DNA of 64,000 nt from Cyprinodon diabolis (lineage: Eukaryota > Chordata > Actinopteri > Cyprinodontiformes > Cyprinodontidae): positions 186,001 to 250,000 of the forward strand of contig CM060081.1 of the NCBI GenBank assembly GCA_030533445.1, read 5' to 3'. Of this stretch, positions 12,277-21,460 are shown in pieces. A program made the translations under genes and the position numbers. A model generated the notes under the pieces. The model saw only the letters and a list, made by a program, of their open reading frames with translations, was not told the origin of the DNA and ran no database searches. How positions within the stretch are numbered: the first letter of the stretch is position 1; each line of letters starts with the position of its first letter.

Positions 12277-12681
12277 TGTCAAGAAGCGTGTTGGTTTGGA
12301 GGACCCAAATGCAGAGACCAGTTGGCAGAGGTGAATTTAAGTGTGTTTATTAAGGTTCACAGGAACTGAGGCAGGAATCAAAATCCAACAGAAAATAACA
12401 AATAAACCAGAACCAAGGAGACATCAGGGGAAAACCAAAACTCTAGGAGCCAGGGAGAGACGAGGTAACCAGACAGACGTTAGACGAGGATCCAGCAAAC
12501 AGGAACTGAAGAGGGAGGGCTTTTAAAGGGGACAGAGACAAAGAGAGGGCTAACGAGAGGATTGGAAACAGGTGAGGACAGAACAGAAAACAGAGCAAGG
12601 GAAAGAGGACACAAGAGGGCAGCAGAGGACAACAAATAGAAAACCAAGAAAAACAGGAACTAACAAACCAAGACTCTGACA
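12277..12681 (-). repeat. Solo LTR with perfect 5-bp target duplication
   Basis: The reverse-orientation relative of the LTR at 20895-21368, sharing the Pu/Py-rich interior (AGAGGACACAAGAGGGCAGC). Direct repeat GACAC flanks it (12272-12276 and 12682-12686). Confidence 0.85.
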
Positions 12682-12691
12682 GACACTTCCG

Positions 12692-12758
12692 GGCGGGGAG
12701 TGTTATTCTAGTGGTTAGAACAGTGCGCTTGTGCTCTGAGAAGGTTGCAAGTGCGCAG
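12692..12758 (+). repeat. tRNA-like SINE head, truncated
   Basis: TCTAGTGGTTAGAACAGTGC and CTCTGAGAAGGTTGCAAG resemble RNA polymerase III box A and box B of a tRNA-derived SINE. The body is missing; a hAT element follows directly. Confidence 0.5.
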
Positions 12759-13744
12759 GGGCGGATTTATCATTCGGCAATACTAGGCAGTTGCCTAGGG
12801 CCCCAAGTTCCTGGGGGGCCCCCTAAAACTCCTTTTACATGTATGGTTAATACAGCTATTACTTATTTGTGCACATTAAACCCTTTCGCTAAAATGACGT
12901 TCGAATGCTAATAATATTAAGTGTGTCTCAGGGCCCCCCTTACAGTGTCCATTACATTGGTTCAGTCCATTTTCTGCGCATGGGCAGAAAGGTCCAAACA
13001 CACGGCAGCAAACTATTTGAAAAAACAAACGGCACGAAGAGACGATACGAGCAGAGCCGAGAAGAGAAAAGAAAGGAAAGGAAAGAAAGATGAAAAGAAG
13101 TTACCCTAGCGGTGCTGAAAAGAGGAGAAAGAAGAATGAAAGTAGGAAGCTGCTTTCAAAGTTACCGAAAATGACTGACTTCGGCTTCTTCACTGCGGCA
13201 GCGGCGAGCAGCAGCAACAGTGACCCGCGAACAGCTGAAAACTCAGCGGTAACGCTGGCACCTGTTGAGGAGGATCCATGGTGTGGAGTAGAACAACTAG
13301 TGAGTATTAAGCTGTCGAAGGGGACATTCCCCCTATATTGATAAGTATTTATTTACCTTATTAAAGATGGCTCATTTTAAAGTAAGTTTCTAATTTCATT
13401 TGGATTTGCTACAAACGATGAAAAATCAATTATTTAGGTGTTTTTTTATGTTGAATTTCAGGAAAATCTCAGGCTTTTAAATGTTGTAAAATCACCCATA
13501 AGTTTTAGGTGTTTTAGTCCTTAATAATAGAAGTTATACATTCAAAAAACATAAGGAAGTTATTACCAACATTTTACTCTGCTTTACAGCTTTGTATTAA
13601 CATTGCTTTAATGTGTGTTATTGTGTACAGCTGGGATGTTAAGGGTCACATTAATTATAGATTAAATAATTTACTGTTCTGTAGTTTAAGCAATTGTCAT
13701 TTTTGTAACAACACTAGTCTTTCCTGTGACATGCACCTTTTATT

Positions 13745-13812
<68 letters not shown>

Positions 13813-13933
13813 CTCTTTCCTCCATGTTACAGTGACATAGACAGACTTGAAGATACATGTCTTCTTGTCTTCTCAATTCAGAGGGCCCCATGCCTGTCTG
13901 CCTAGGGCCCCAAATTTCCTAAATCCGCCCCTG
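12759..13933. mobile_element. hAT-type transposon derivative
   Basis: Inverted termini CAGGGGCGGATTTA and TAAATCCGCCCCTG, plus subterminal GCCTAGGGCCCC repeats at both sides. No clean 8-bp duplication: the left flank is a SINE head and the right flank an L2 tail. It carries one N-terminal transposase exon and a long TA microsatellite (about 13745-13802). Confidence 0.8.
13090..13341 (+). pseudogene. hAT/ZMYM-like transposase N-terminal remnant
   Basis: Begins MKRSYPSGAEKRRKKNESRK followed by LPKMTDFGFF and a Ser/Ala-rich linker. Basic SGAEKRRKK openings of this kind are typical of fish hAT transposases related to ZMYM-type host genes. The BED/TTF zinc finger, RNase-H-like core and dimerisation region are absent, so this is an internal-deletion derivative. 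The open frame ends soon after GVEQLVSIKLSKG, at a possible splice donor (CTAGTGAGTATT). Confidence 0.6.
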
Positions 13934-14108
13934 GCTACAAGCATGCTTAGTGTGAGGGATTGCTGAAGAGTCAATGAGTCGATGCAATCAGCTGGTTTTC
14001 CTTAGATAGAAAACTTTGAATCAATCTGACTGGATGATCTGGTGAACTGGAAAGTGACCTGAGATGACATGATGTGAATTGGAGCTATAGAAATAAACTG
14101 AATAGAAT
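13934..14108 (+). repeat. L2-like 3' tail
   Basis: GCTACAAGCATGCTTAGTGTG through ATAGAAATAAACTGAATAGAAT, matching the last part of the L2-like 3' UTR. It ends about 300 bp from epha8 exon fragment 4. Confidence 0.8.
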
Positions 14109-14408
14109 AAATATTAAATACTGTGTGAATAAATGGCACTTATTCTTTATTTGAATCCTCATCAAAAGGATATGCTACTTATGTGCTTTCAACCTATAAT
14201 GAATTATTTCCTTTTTATTGTTCGCAGAAAACTAGAGCAAAAGTCGACTGACTAAACTGGGAAATGAAACTATGTGATTGGCTTTAAGGAGGCAGAGACA
14301 GATGACAGTGTTGCTCTGATTTCAGTTTCATTGACAACTTTCCCACAGACTTAATAAAAACCAAGCAAATCTGCAGCAAAGAAGGGTTAATTTGAGGTCC
14401 CGACTTAC

Positions 14409-14724
14409 CTATACAGGATTCTCTGTGCTCTTCAAAGCCAGCTGAGCACACGCACCTCCCAATGGGCACAAGCCACTCGCCTTCTGCACTGCAGTACATC
14501 TTAGGAGTATCTCTCTCCTCTGCATGGTCCACGCACTGACCCCTGACCTCCACCAGCGATGAGGAGTCAGCCCCCGTCACCACATCTGTAAAAACTGCCA
14601 ACTTGCGGCTAACGCCCACACAGCGCTTGTAGTACACCCGCACCGAGGTGAGGGCGATGCAGGCACCAATGTCCTGGAAAGCCAAATAGAAACCTCGTCT
14701 GCTCAAGGGGCCGACACCTCTTAC
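14409..14724 (-). CDS. epha8: Eph receptor A8, exon fragment 4: end of ligand-binding domain, start of Cys-rich region
   Basis: A 316-bp exon (105 codons plus one base) starting [16 protein letters not shown] and ending EEHRESCI. It completes the jelly-roll ligand-binding domain ([21 protein letters not shown]), then enters the sushi/EGF-like Cys-rich region ([39 protein letters not shown]). [16 protein letters not shown] and [16 protein letters not shown] match EphA8 most closely from memory. Acceptor is caacag|GTAAGA, so the exon itself begins with donor-like sequence; donor is ATAG|gtaagt, phase 1, the usual phase for the Eph exon 3/4 boundary. With the other three pieces it sums to 664 bp, the size I recall for the single canonical exon 3. 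The next exon was not seen in the remaining 14.4 kb. Confidence 0.93.
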
Positions 14725-14789
14725 CTGTTGACAGAGAAGAGATGATTATTACTACTTCTGAGTGGAATAACAGATAAAACAATATAGTT

Positions 14790-15678
14790 CAACATGACAT
14801 TAGAGACACCAGGGACCATAGTCAAATGTTTGCCGGGGGCCAGAACGGGCCAGAACATCAAATCCTACCTGAAACTGCTGGCTAAGGATAAGGTTAAATA
14901 CAGTAAGATTGTTATTCACTCTGGTGGTAATGACACCCGGTTACGCCGATCGGAGGTCACTAAAATTAGTGTTGCTTCGGTGTGTAAGTTTGCCAAAAAA
15001 ATGTCGGACTCCGTAATTTTCTCTGGTCCCCTCCCTGATCTGACCAGTGATGACATGTTTAGCCGCATGTCGTCATTCAACCGCTGGTTGTCTAGGTGGT
15101 GTCCTGAAAACAACGTGGGCTACATTAATAATTGGCAATCCTTTTGGGGAAAGCCTGAAGTATAGAAGCAAGCACCATGAAGTCCAAGACATGGATGGCA
15201 TGTCAGTTTCTGATAAGGCCAGCTCAACATCAACATGATGCAACACATAGACCCATGAGCTATAAGAAGCAGGTGATGATGTTGTTCGGGGCTCAATCTT
15301 TGCCGAACGCTCGTGGACGTGATTTTTGAGACCACAGCTGTGCAAGCTCTAAGCATTTTTCTCTGTCCTGTAACGACCTGATCTGGAATAAACTCTGTTA
15401 CTGGGGCCCCTGGGGCGCTACAGCCTTCCTTCCAAGGGGACAAATCCTTCTCATTTTAACAAGAGTCTTAGTTTAACAGACCTCTCTGGAGCTTCTCTAC
15501 TGTTACCCACTCTTTACTCCATCCAGACAGTGTCTTGCCCACAACCAAAATCTAATAAATTAGCAAAGATTCCCAAAGGAGTAAATCATGATAATCTAAT
15601 TAATAATTGGGGAAAATTTTGAAATGATTAATTGTGGTTTATTTAACAAAAGATCTCTTTCCTCTAAAAGTCTGCTAG
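14790..15678 (+). pseudogene. L2-like LINE ORF1 (SGNH) to endonuclease-start fragment inside an epha8 intron
   Basis: An open stretch of 123 codons (14794-15165) carries GPLPDLTSDDMFSRMSSFNRW and an IHSGGNDTR block, the SGNH-esterase-like region of ORF1 in fish L2/CR1-type LINEs. Sequence after it is frame-broken but near 15630-15676 reads as the start of the ORF2 endonuclease (NCGLFNKRSLSSKSLLV). It lies antisense to epha8, 65 bp from the exon acceptor, and is cut at 15679 by an LTR piece. It is not a host gene. Confidence 0.7.
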
Positions 15679-15947
15679 TGTCATGATCTGGCCTGTTTGC
15701 TCCTCCCTAATTACTAATTCCTCTCACCTGCCGTTTTCCCTCCCTGCCTCAATTACAATTTATCCCCCTCACCTGTTTCCTCTGGTTTATATTCAGTTCA
15801 GCCTGAGCATTCAGGGCCAGATCATTTCTTGTCTTTCTGTTAGTCTGTCTGTTAGTTTTGTTCCTTGGTTCATGTATTCAGACCTTCAGCCACTTTTCCC
15901 ACAGTCCTTGAACTCACCACTCTGAACTTCTCCCAGAGCTTCTCAGA
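15679..15947 (+). repeat. 5' part of an LTR, truncated
   Basis: Begins TGTCATGATCTGGCC and runs closely parallel to the first third of the solo LTR at 18401-19089. Its right side is lost where the palindromic MITE sequence begins. It inserted into the L2 fragment. Confidence 0.7.
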
Positions 15948-16110
15948 ATTCTGACTGAATTCTGAAAATAAAAAAAGTCAGAATTCTGAGAAAAAAGTCA
16001 GAATTCTGAGATTAAATTCAGAATTCTGACTTTTTTCCCAATACTAAACTGAATTTTTTTTTTTAAATTTGTTAACATTTTTTTTTTCCAGTGGCCCTAA
16101 TCCTCCTCCG
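15948..16110. mobile_element. Palindromic MITE, right half
   Basis: Alternating AGAATTCTGA motifs followed by the terminal sequence CAGTGGCCCTAATCC, ending CCG next to TA. It is the right arm of the element seen whole at 57500-57733. It sits 68 bp inside the donor end of the intron between epha8 exon fragments 3 and 4. Confidence 0.75.
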
Positions 16111-16178
16111 TAAATGTATGTAAGGGGTATGTGATCAATTTAATATTACTTCAAGTACCTTATGCGAGTAGTTCGTAC

Positions 16179-16328
16179 CTCAGTGTTGAGCTTAAGTCTG
16201 CGAACTCCCAGGTCCACTCCTGTGAAGCTCTCGTCTGCAGCAATGGTGTCAATCTTTATGAACTGGCTGTCGCGTACGGCTGAGCCCACAGCTCTGTCAG
16301 ACTCATAGTAGTACAAGTTGAAGGTTTC
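16179..16328 (-). CDS. epha8: Eph receptor A8, exon fragment 3 of ligand-binding domain
   Basis: A 150-bp, 50-codon exon starting [15 protein letters not shown] and ending [11 protein letters not shown]. It includes the near-invariant Eph core [12 protein letters not shown]. The motif [14 protein letters not shown] is typical of EphA8 (other EphAs usually have DLGDRVMKLNTE), which supports the paralogue call. Acceptor is ctacag|GAA; donor is GAG|gtacga. Both ends are phase 0. Intron to the right: 16329-18014 (1,686 bp). Intron to the left: 14725-16178 (1,454 bp), made almost wholly of transposon pieces. No frameshift or stop, so the exon looks functional. Confidence 0.93.
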
Positions 16329-16639
16329 CTGTAGAATAAACAATGCAAGAAGAAGCTCTTCAGTGTTTATTGCTCAAAGCTGTAGGGACACATTTTCTAT
16401 GTATTTAGTTGTCGAGGCCAGATGACTACTAATGAAGACAGATTAAAAAACACTTTCAGAAAGTCAAATTAAAAAGTGTTTTTACAGACGTTTAGAAATT
16501 CAGCTTCAGCACTGATCACAGCAATGAAAGGGAAACTGGGTTGAATACATTTAAGGGAAGTCCTGGAAAAAAAAACACTGAAACTCGGATGCCAGTTCAT
16601 CTTTTTGAACAATTCTCTTCATATAAGGACAGAACGCCT

Positions 16640-16960
16640 CTGATGTCATCAGTCTAAGCCCCTCCCCTCAGGGCTGCGTCCTGAGCCCCCTGCTGTTCAC
16701 CCTCATGACGCACAACTGCGTCCCCAGGTTCACCACCAATCACATGGGGAAGTTTGCAGACGACACCATGTGATTGTCCCGAGCCCATGACATCATCAAT
16801 GACCCCTCACCCCCCCACCATGGACTGTTCTCCCTGCTGCCCTCTGGGAAGAGGCTTCACAGCATTCAATGCAGGACCAGCAGGTTCTGCAGCAGCTTGT
16901 TCCCCACCGCCATCACACTGATGAACTGTTTTGTAAAATGGGTTATTGTATTGTATTTTA
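16640..16960 (+). pseudogene. Rex-type LINE RT fragment with internal deletion
   Basis: Reads as PQGCVLSPLLFTLM, then FTTNHMGKFADDTM, the RT palm with the catalytic ADD. It then jumps to the LINE 3' segment (SLLPSGKRLHSIQ, FFPTAITLMN-like). Stops and the deletion make it dead. It lies in the intron between epha8 exon fragments 2 and 3, antisense to the gene. Confidence 0.6.
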
Positions 16961-16984
16961 ATATAATTTTTATATTTTATCATC

Positions 16985-17290
16985 AGAGTAGAGCCGGTTC
17001 TCCTCCACATCGAGAGGAGTCAGTTGAGGTGGCTCGGACATCTTCTTCGGATGCCCCCTGGACGCCTCCCTCGGGAGGTGTTCCAGGACCGTCCCACTGG
17101 GAGGAGGCCCAGGGGACGACCCAAGACACGCTGGAGAGACTAGGTCTCTCGGGTGGCCTGGGAGCGCCTAGGGCTTCCCCCAGCAGAGCTGGAGGAGGTG
17201 TCTGCGGAGAGGGAAGTCTGGGAGTCTCTGCTTAGTCTGCTGCCCCCGCGACCCGGTTCCGGATAAAGCGGGAGACGACGAGACGAGTAC
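16985..17290 (+). pseudogene. LINE C-terminal fragment (GRRPRGRPKTRW type)
   Basis: In one frame reads RIERSQLRWLGHL, then a GRRPRGRPKTRW-like segment, then LLPPRPGSG: the conserved C-terminus of a fish non-LTR retrotransposon. The tail turns into GACGAGACGAG repeats. The longest open frame over it, 16774-17235, is a shadow frame. Confidence 0.6.
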
Positions 17291-17433
17291 GAGTATTTTA
17301 TCATTATATATATAAAAAAGTGTCTAAGTCTAGTATAAGTATGAGTTATGTTGCTAGAAAGAATTGGTAAATAAGAAACAACCATGTAGATGCACTAAAT
17401 TATTAAACATGTAACAGTAGCGATACCAAGCTA

Positions 17434-17661
17434 CGGAAGACGAAAAAAAAAAAAAGTTAACGGATTTTTAAATTTTATTTCAGTTTAACATATCTTAACA
17501 TATCTTAACATCTTAGAATTATGACTTTTTTCTCAGAATTCTGACTTGAATCTCTGCATTCTGACTTTTTTATTGTCAGAATTCAGTCAGAATTCTGAGA
17601 TTAAAGTCAGAATTCTGACTTTTTTCCCATACTATACTGAAATAAAAAAAATCCTCTTCCG
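17434..17661. mobile_element. Palindromic MITE, degenerate but with both ends
   Basis: Left end CGGAAGA, right end TCTTCCG, each flanked by TA (17432-17433 and 17662-17663), a plausible TA target duplication. The interior holds GAATTCTGA palindromes and the half-element sequence TTTTATTTCAGTTTAACAT. 228 bp, inside an epha8 intron. Confidence 0.75.
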
Positions 17662-18014
17662 TATGAACAGATACACATGAAACTGCAGAAAATGTTCTAA
17701 AAGCAGAAAGAAACACAATAATGTGCGAAGAAACAATAGACAAAGGATGTAACTGAAAAAGCAGCAAAGAGTTTGTTTCAAAAAAGGTAATAATTAAAGC
17801 AGAAATTAAACAACTAATCCAAACATGTTGTGTAGCTGTGGCCGTTTTCCATCACTTCTTCTGCAGAATACCTGGAATCTTTACATCCTAATTTGAAAAT
17901 ACTCACAGCAGCTTTTAAAAAAAGGGTAGCTTTCATGTTCCCCCAGCTGCACTGCATTACTTAGACTTAGACAGATTTATTTTGTCATTTTGGTGACATT
18001 TCGTTTAAACTTAC

Positions 18015-18158
18015 CTTGCAGGTACCGAGAACTCCAGGCATGCTGTTGCAGTCTCTCAGGGTGAACTTCACCTCGATGTAGATTCTCTTGGCTCCTTCTC
18101 GAGGGATCCAACCGGACCGTAACCAGTTGTTCTGACTCGGACTCATCACATTACACAC
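18015..18158 (-). CDS. epha8: Eph receptor A8, exon fragment 2 of ligand-binding domain
   Basis: A 144-bp, 48-codon exon starting [14 protein letters not shown] and ending [11 protein letters not shown]. It holds three of the four ligand-binding-domain cysteines: the one in VCN, which pairs with the YYKRC cysteine in the next-but-one exon, and the RDC and GTC cysteines that pair with each other. [15 protein letters not shown] and the following ESDR fit EphA8 better than EphA3, A4, A5 or A7 as I remember them. Acceptor is gaattag|GTG with a weak pyrimidine tract; donor is AAG|gtaagt, a near-consensus site. Both boundaries are phase 0. The break after GTCK falls inside what I recall as one uninterrupted mammalian exon. 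Confidence 0.93.
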
Positions 18159-18400
18159 CTAATTCAGAATATATGCTGTCATTCAACTAATACCAACACT
18201 TAAATACTGCAGGCGATCATTTGAAAAGCCTTTATTATGCATTCATCTATATAACGGTTGGGTTGCAATTTTGTTCTCTAGATTATGTGAATCTAGATAT
18301 GATAACTGGTTTGGAAGTTCATAATTGAACCTTCTGCTATGTTAAAAATTCTGTTTGATTAAAGCAATTTAAATGTGTTATTTTTCTTTTGCTATATTGC

Positions 18401-19089
18401 TGTCATGATCTGGCCTGTTTGCTCTCCCTTCATTGGTTATTTCTTTCACCTGCCGTTTTCCCTCCCTGCCTCAATTATCGTTTATTCCACCTGTTTCCTC
18501 TGGTTTATATTCTGTTCAGCCTGAGCATTCAGGGCCAGATCATTGTTTGTTTTTCTGCTAGCTTCTCCGTTCTGTTGATTCCAAGGTTCATGCCCTGGAT
18601 CCTGGCGGCCAGTGGAAGGAGGGTTCAGTGTCTGTCTCGTCTCCTGCTCGTCCACTGTTCCTCCCCTGCGGAGTTCTCTGGGTTTTTGGCTCATTATGCG
18701 GGGAGGTGTAGTTTTTATCCCAGTAAGCCTGGCTCCAAGGAGGAGACCAGTTTAAAGGTCCTGCATCAATTTCTGGTTCCACGTCCTGTCTCGGCTATCC
18801 TCTTCCACTCAGCCTCCCCGTCTGCATCTGATCCTGTCTGCTCCTTCCGGACTCTGTCAGACTCTGAACCTGCCTGGGAGCACTACGAGGCCTGGAGGCC
18901 TGGGTCCTGCCTGTTCTGTCTGTTCTGAATCCCTGACCAGGATCGGCTTCCTGAAAGACCTCTGGAACTTCAGCAGTCGCCGCGTGCCACAGATCCTAGC
19001 AGCTCCCCTTTAGTTTTGTTCTTCATTTAATAAACATTACTGACTGTCCCTCCTTGAAAACTGGGTCCATCTGTCTCCGTTTCATGACA
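18401..19089 (+). repeat. Solo LTR
   Basis: Begins TGTCATGATCTGG and ends TTTCATGACA, with an AATAAA near the right end that sets the orientation. Flanks ATTGC and CTTGC share four of five bases, consistent with a decayed 5-bp target duplication. No internal gag/pol lies beside it, so it is a recombined solo LTR. It lies in the intron between epha8 exon fragments 1 and 2. Confidence 0.75.
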
Positions 19090-19724
19090 CTTGCTGTTAT
19101 TTTCTTTGAACTCACAGTAGTTCATTCTGTGCGATCCATGAAATTTAGACTCGACTTTGCACCTAATTTCTTTTATTCCCTCAGGTCTAAATAACAGGAA
19201 TGGTTAGAATCTTCTTCTTTTATAAGGTCGGTTTGAAAACAAAAACAATGTTTTACTTTTATATAATGCGGGTTTTCACAAATCAAAACATGTTTTTTTC
19301 TTTTTTAAGGCAAAAGGACTTGAAACATGTTATGATTATAATAATTCTTTAGATCAATTATTGTGCAAATTATCTAAGAAAATGATGTAATAATGATGAA
19401 TGAAAAGAACACAATCATTTTAAATATATATTACAACCAATGAACATCAAAACATACTGAACATCAAAAAATGTATTTGAACAAACAACCTTTAGCTTTT
19501 AAAAATGTTCTAACAACTGTGGAACATAAAAAAGGTCACAAGACCGCTGTCTTCCTGAACGTTATGACGCGTTTGACCTTAAACTGCATAATATTTATCA
19601 GCACATGTCATCATTTCACATTAGACATAACAATACCACCCCCTCTATCTTAACATATAGGCAGTAAGATGACTTGAAGAATCAGGCTCTAATTAGATTA
19701 GGTATATTTATCTTCCTTCCAAAA

Positions 19725-20590
19725 AAGTTAAAGAACAATCCACTGGACTTTGTTTCTAAGTTTGAAGACGTTTCTCTTCACATCCAGGAAGATTTTTCAA
19801 TTCAAAATGTTAGAAATAGCGTTTAGTTCCATGTTTTACAGAGTGGACCAAGGAAGCCTTGTTTTGCCTTAGAAAACATAAAAATTGATGTGGAAGAACG
19901 GTAGCCTGACGTAGTCCTACTCAATTCTAGTCAGAATCTGAGTCTGATGCTGCTCCATAGAGCTGTAATTATGGGGCGTGTTTCGAACGAACCAGGGAAA
20001 AAAATGCCTCTGCACTCAATTGGATAGACCTACAACCAATAAGAGCAACGGAGTGCGTGACGCATGTTAAGCCAGGCACAGTTGTTGTCAACAAAAATCA
20101 AAGCGAGCAGTTGCCTAGAATAAGAAGATGAGCCTTGATCGCGTTTTCTGTTCCTCTTTTAAAATTAATTTGCTGTCAATATCTTCTAGAACAGACCTAA
20201 TAGCAGAATCTACTCACTTCAACTCTCCAGCGGCAGCCATTGTTGTTGTCACCCAAGCGCGCTTTGGTGACGTGGTTGATTACGTTACTGTTGATCATCT
20301 GTCCATCATCGTATAAAGCCCGCCCTGACAATTTGATTGGCCCGCCAGATATTGTGCTAGCATACTCGCGCTATTATTGAGCAATGCCAGATCGAACTTC
20401 CCGACCTCAAACTTTGTGGGCGGGACCAAGTTCGGAATGGCACCCAGGCTAGAAGAACGGGTCCGCCCCTTAGGAATGGGGGGTCATAGAGGTCTTTGTT
20501 AGCCTGCAATGCCCGATACTGGTCTATGCCTGTGAAAGGGGGGGGGGGTTAGGGGCATGGTTGGCTTAGCTGACACGACTTACCCCCACA
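19725..20590 (+). repeat. Interspersed repeat split by a DNA transposon
   Basis: Bases 19735-19901 and 20461-20590 together match the repeat at 630-930 (CTGGACTTTGTTT..., AGAGTGGACCAA, TTAGCCTGCAATGCCC). The copy at 630-930 serves as the empty site, showing that 19902-20451 is inserted. Family unknown to me. Confidence 0.7.
19902..20451 (-). mobile_element. Short-TIR DNA transposon with 9-bp target duplication (copy 2)
   Basis: Ends are TAGCCTG and CAGGCTA. The direct repeat GAAGAACGG flanks both sides (19893-19901 and 20452-20460). About 550 bp. In minus sense it carries ATGGCTGCCGCTGGAGAG followed by a gtgagtag donor. A 9-bp duplication points to a Mutator-like group, but the TIRs are very short, so the superfamily stays open. 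Confidence 0.7.
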
Positions 20591-20894
20591 CACCCCCAGA
20601 TAATGATTTGTTCTGATTGATGTGACATATTTCCATAAATTTTACTGTTGTTATAAATTGTAATTTTTTTGCTTTGAAAAGTTTAAGGTATAGATTTGAT
20701 TTAAACGCAAATAATTTTACAGGAAGATGTTTTTATGTATATGATATAAGGTTCACAAAGTATTAATAACAGTAATCCAATCTTGGATATAGAAAATGAT
20801 TTCTATTTTCTTAATGTTCTTTAAAAAATCTGTCCTTGCATCTTAACACTATCTGTTATTGAAGATCTAAGCAAATCTGACAGATATCATATTC

Positions 20895-21368
20895 TGTCAC
20901 AGTCTTGGTTTTGTTATGTTTATTTAGAGTATTCAGTTTTACTTTGCTCCTTGTTTAGTGTTTATTATTTTGTTGTTTTCTTGTTAGTTCCTGTCTTCCA
21001 GGTTTTCCATTTGTTGTCCTCTGCTGCCCTCTTGTGTCCTCTTTCCCTAGCTCTGTTTTCTGCTCTGTCCTCACCTGTTTCCTATCCTCTCGTTAGCCCT
21101 CTCTTTGTCTCTGTCCCCTTTAAAAGCCTCCCTCTTCAGTTCCTGTTTGCTGGATCCTCGTCTAACGTCTGTCTGCTTACCTCGTCTCTCCCTGGCTCCT
21201 AGTGTTTGGTTTCCCCTGATGTCTCCTTGGTTCTGGTTTGTTTGTTATTTTTTGTTGGATTTTTTTATCCCTGCCTCTGAAGCTGTGAACCTCATTAAAC
21301 CCACCTAAATTCACCTCTGCCTACTTGCCTCTGCTTTTGGGTCCTCAGTCAAACACCAAATCGTGACA
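20895..21368 (+). repeat. Solo LTR with perfect 5-bp target duplication
   Basis: TGTCACAGTC...CGTGACA, flanked by TATTC on both sides (20890-20894 and 21369-21373). ATTAAA near the right end suggests plus orientation. Its edge is 38 bp from the donor of epha8 exon fragment 1. The same family lies at 12277-12681 in minus orientation. Confidence 0.85.
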
Positions 21369-21406
21369 TATTCATCCAAAATACAATCTTAGGTCATCAG
21401 ACGTAC

Positions 21407-21460
21407 CTGGTATGTGTGAATAGGGGTGAAATATTCGTCCATCTCATTAATGGCGTCCCA
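21407..21460 (-). CDS. epha8: Eph receptor A8, exon fragment 1 of ligand-binding domain
   Basis: A 54-bp exon encoding 18 residues, beginning WDAINEMDEY and ending IHTYQ, the conserved stretch just before the QVCNV motif of the Eph ligand-binding domain. On the minus strand a strong polypyrimidine tract and CAG acceptor precede the TGG codon, and the exon ends CAG followed by the donor gtacgt. Both ends are phase 0. Eph receptors are single-pass receptor tyrosine kinases that bind membrane-anchored ephrins outside the cell. In mammals, as I recall, this segment is the start of one large exon continuing into VCNV; here it is cut off by a 3.2-kb intron. A solo LTR ends only 38 bp beyond the donor. 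Exons 1 and 2 (signal peptide, domain start) were not found to the right. Confidence 0.85.

Noticed and set aside
13611..13891. Tyr/Ile-repeat frames across the TA microsatellite
   Set aside because: Reading of (TA)n only; the same happens at 55150-55467.
1..14408. Next epha8 exon (Cys-rich, CPPHS-type motif)
   Set aside because: I looked for the conserved Cys-rich motif on the minus strand and saw no convincing exon. It may lie outside the window or have been missed by eye.
16774..17235. 153-codon frame joining two LINE pieces
   Set aside because: It crosses the boundary between unrelated LINE fragments and is in the wrong frame for both conserved protein segments.
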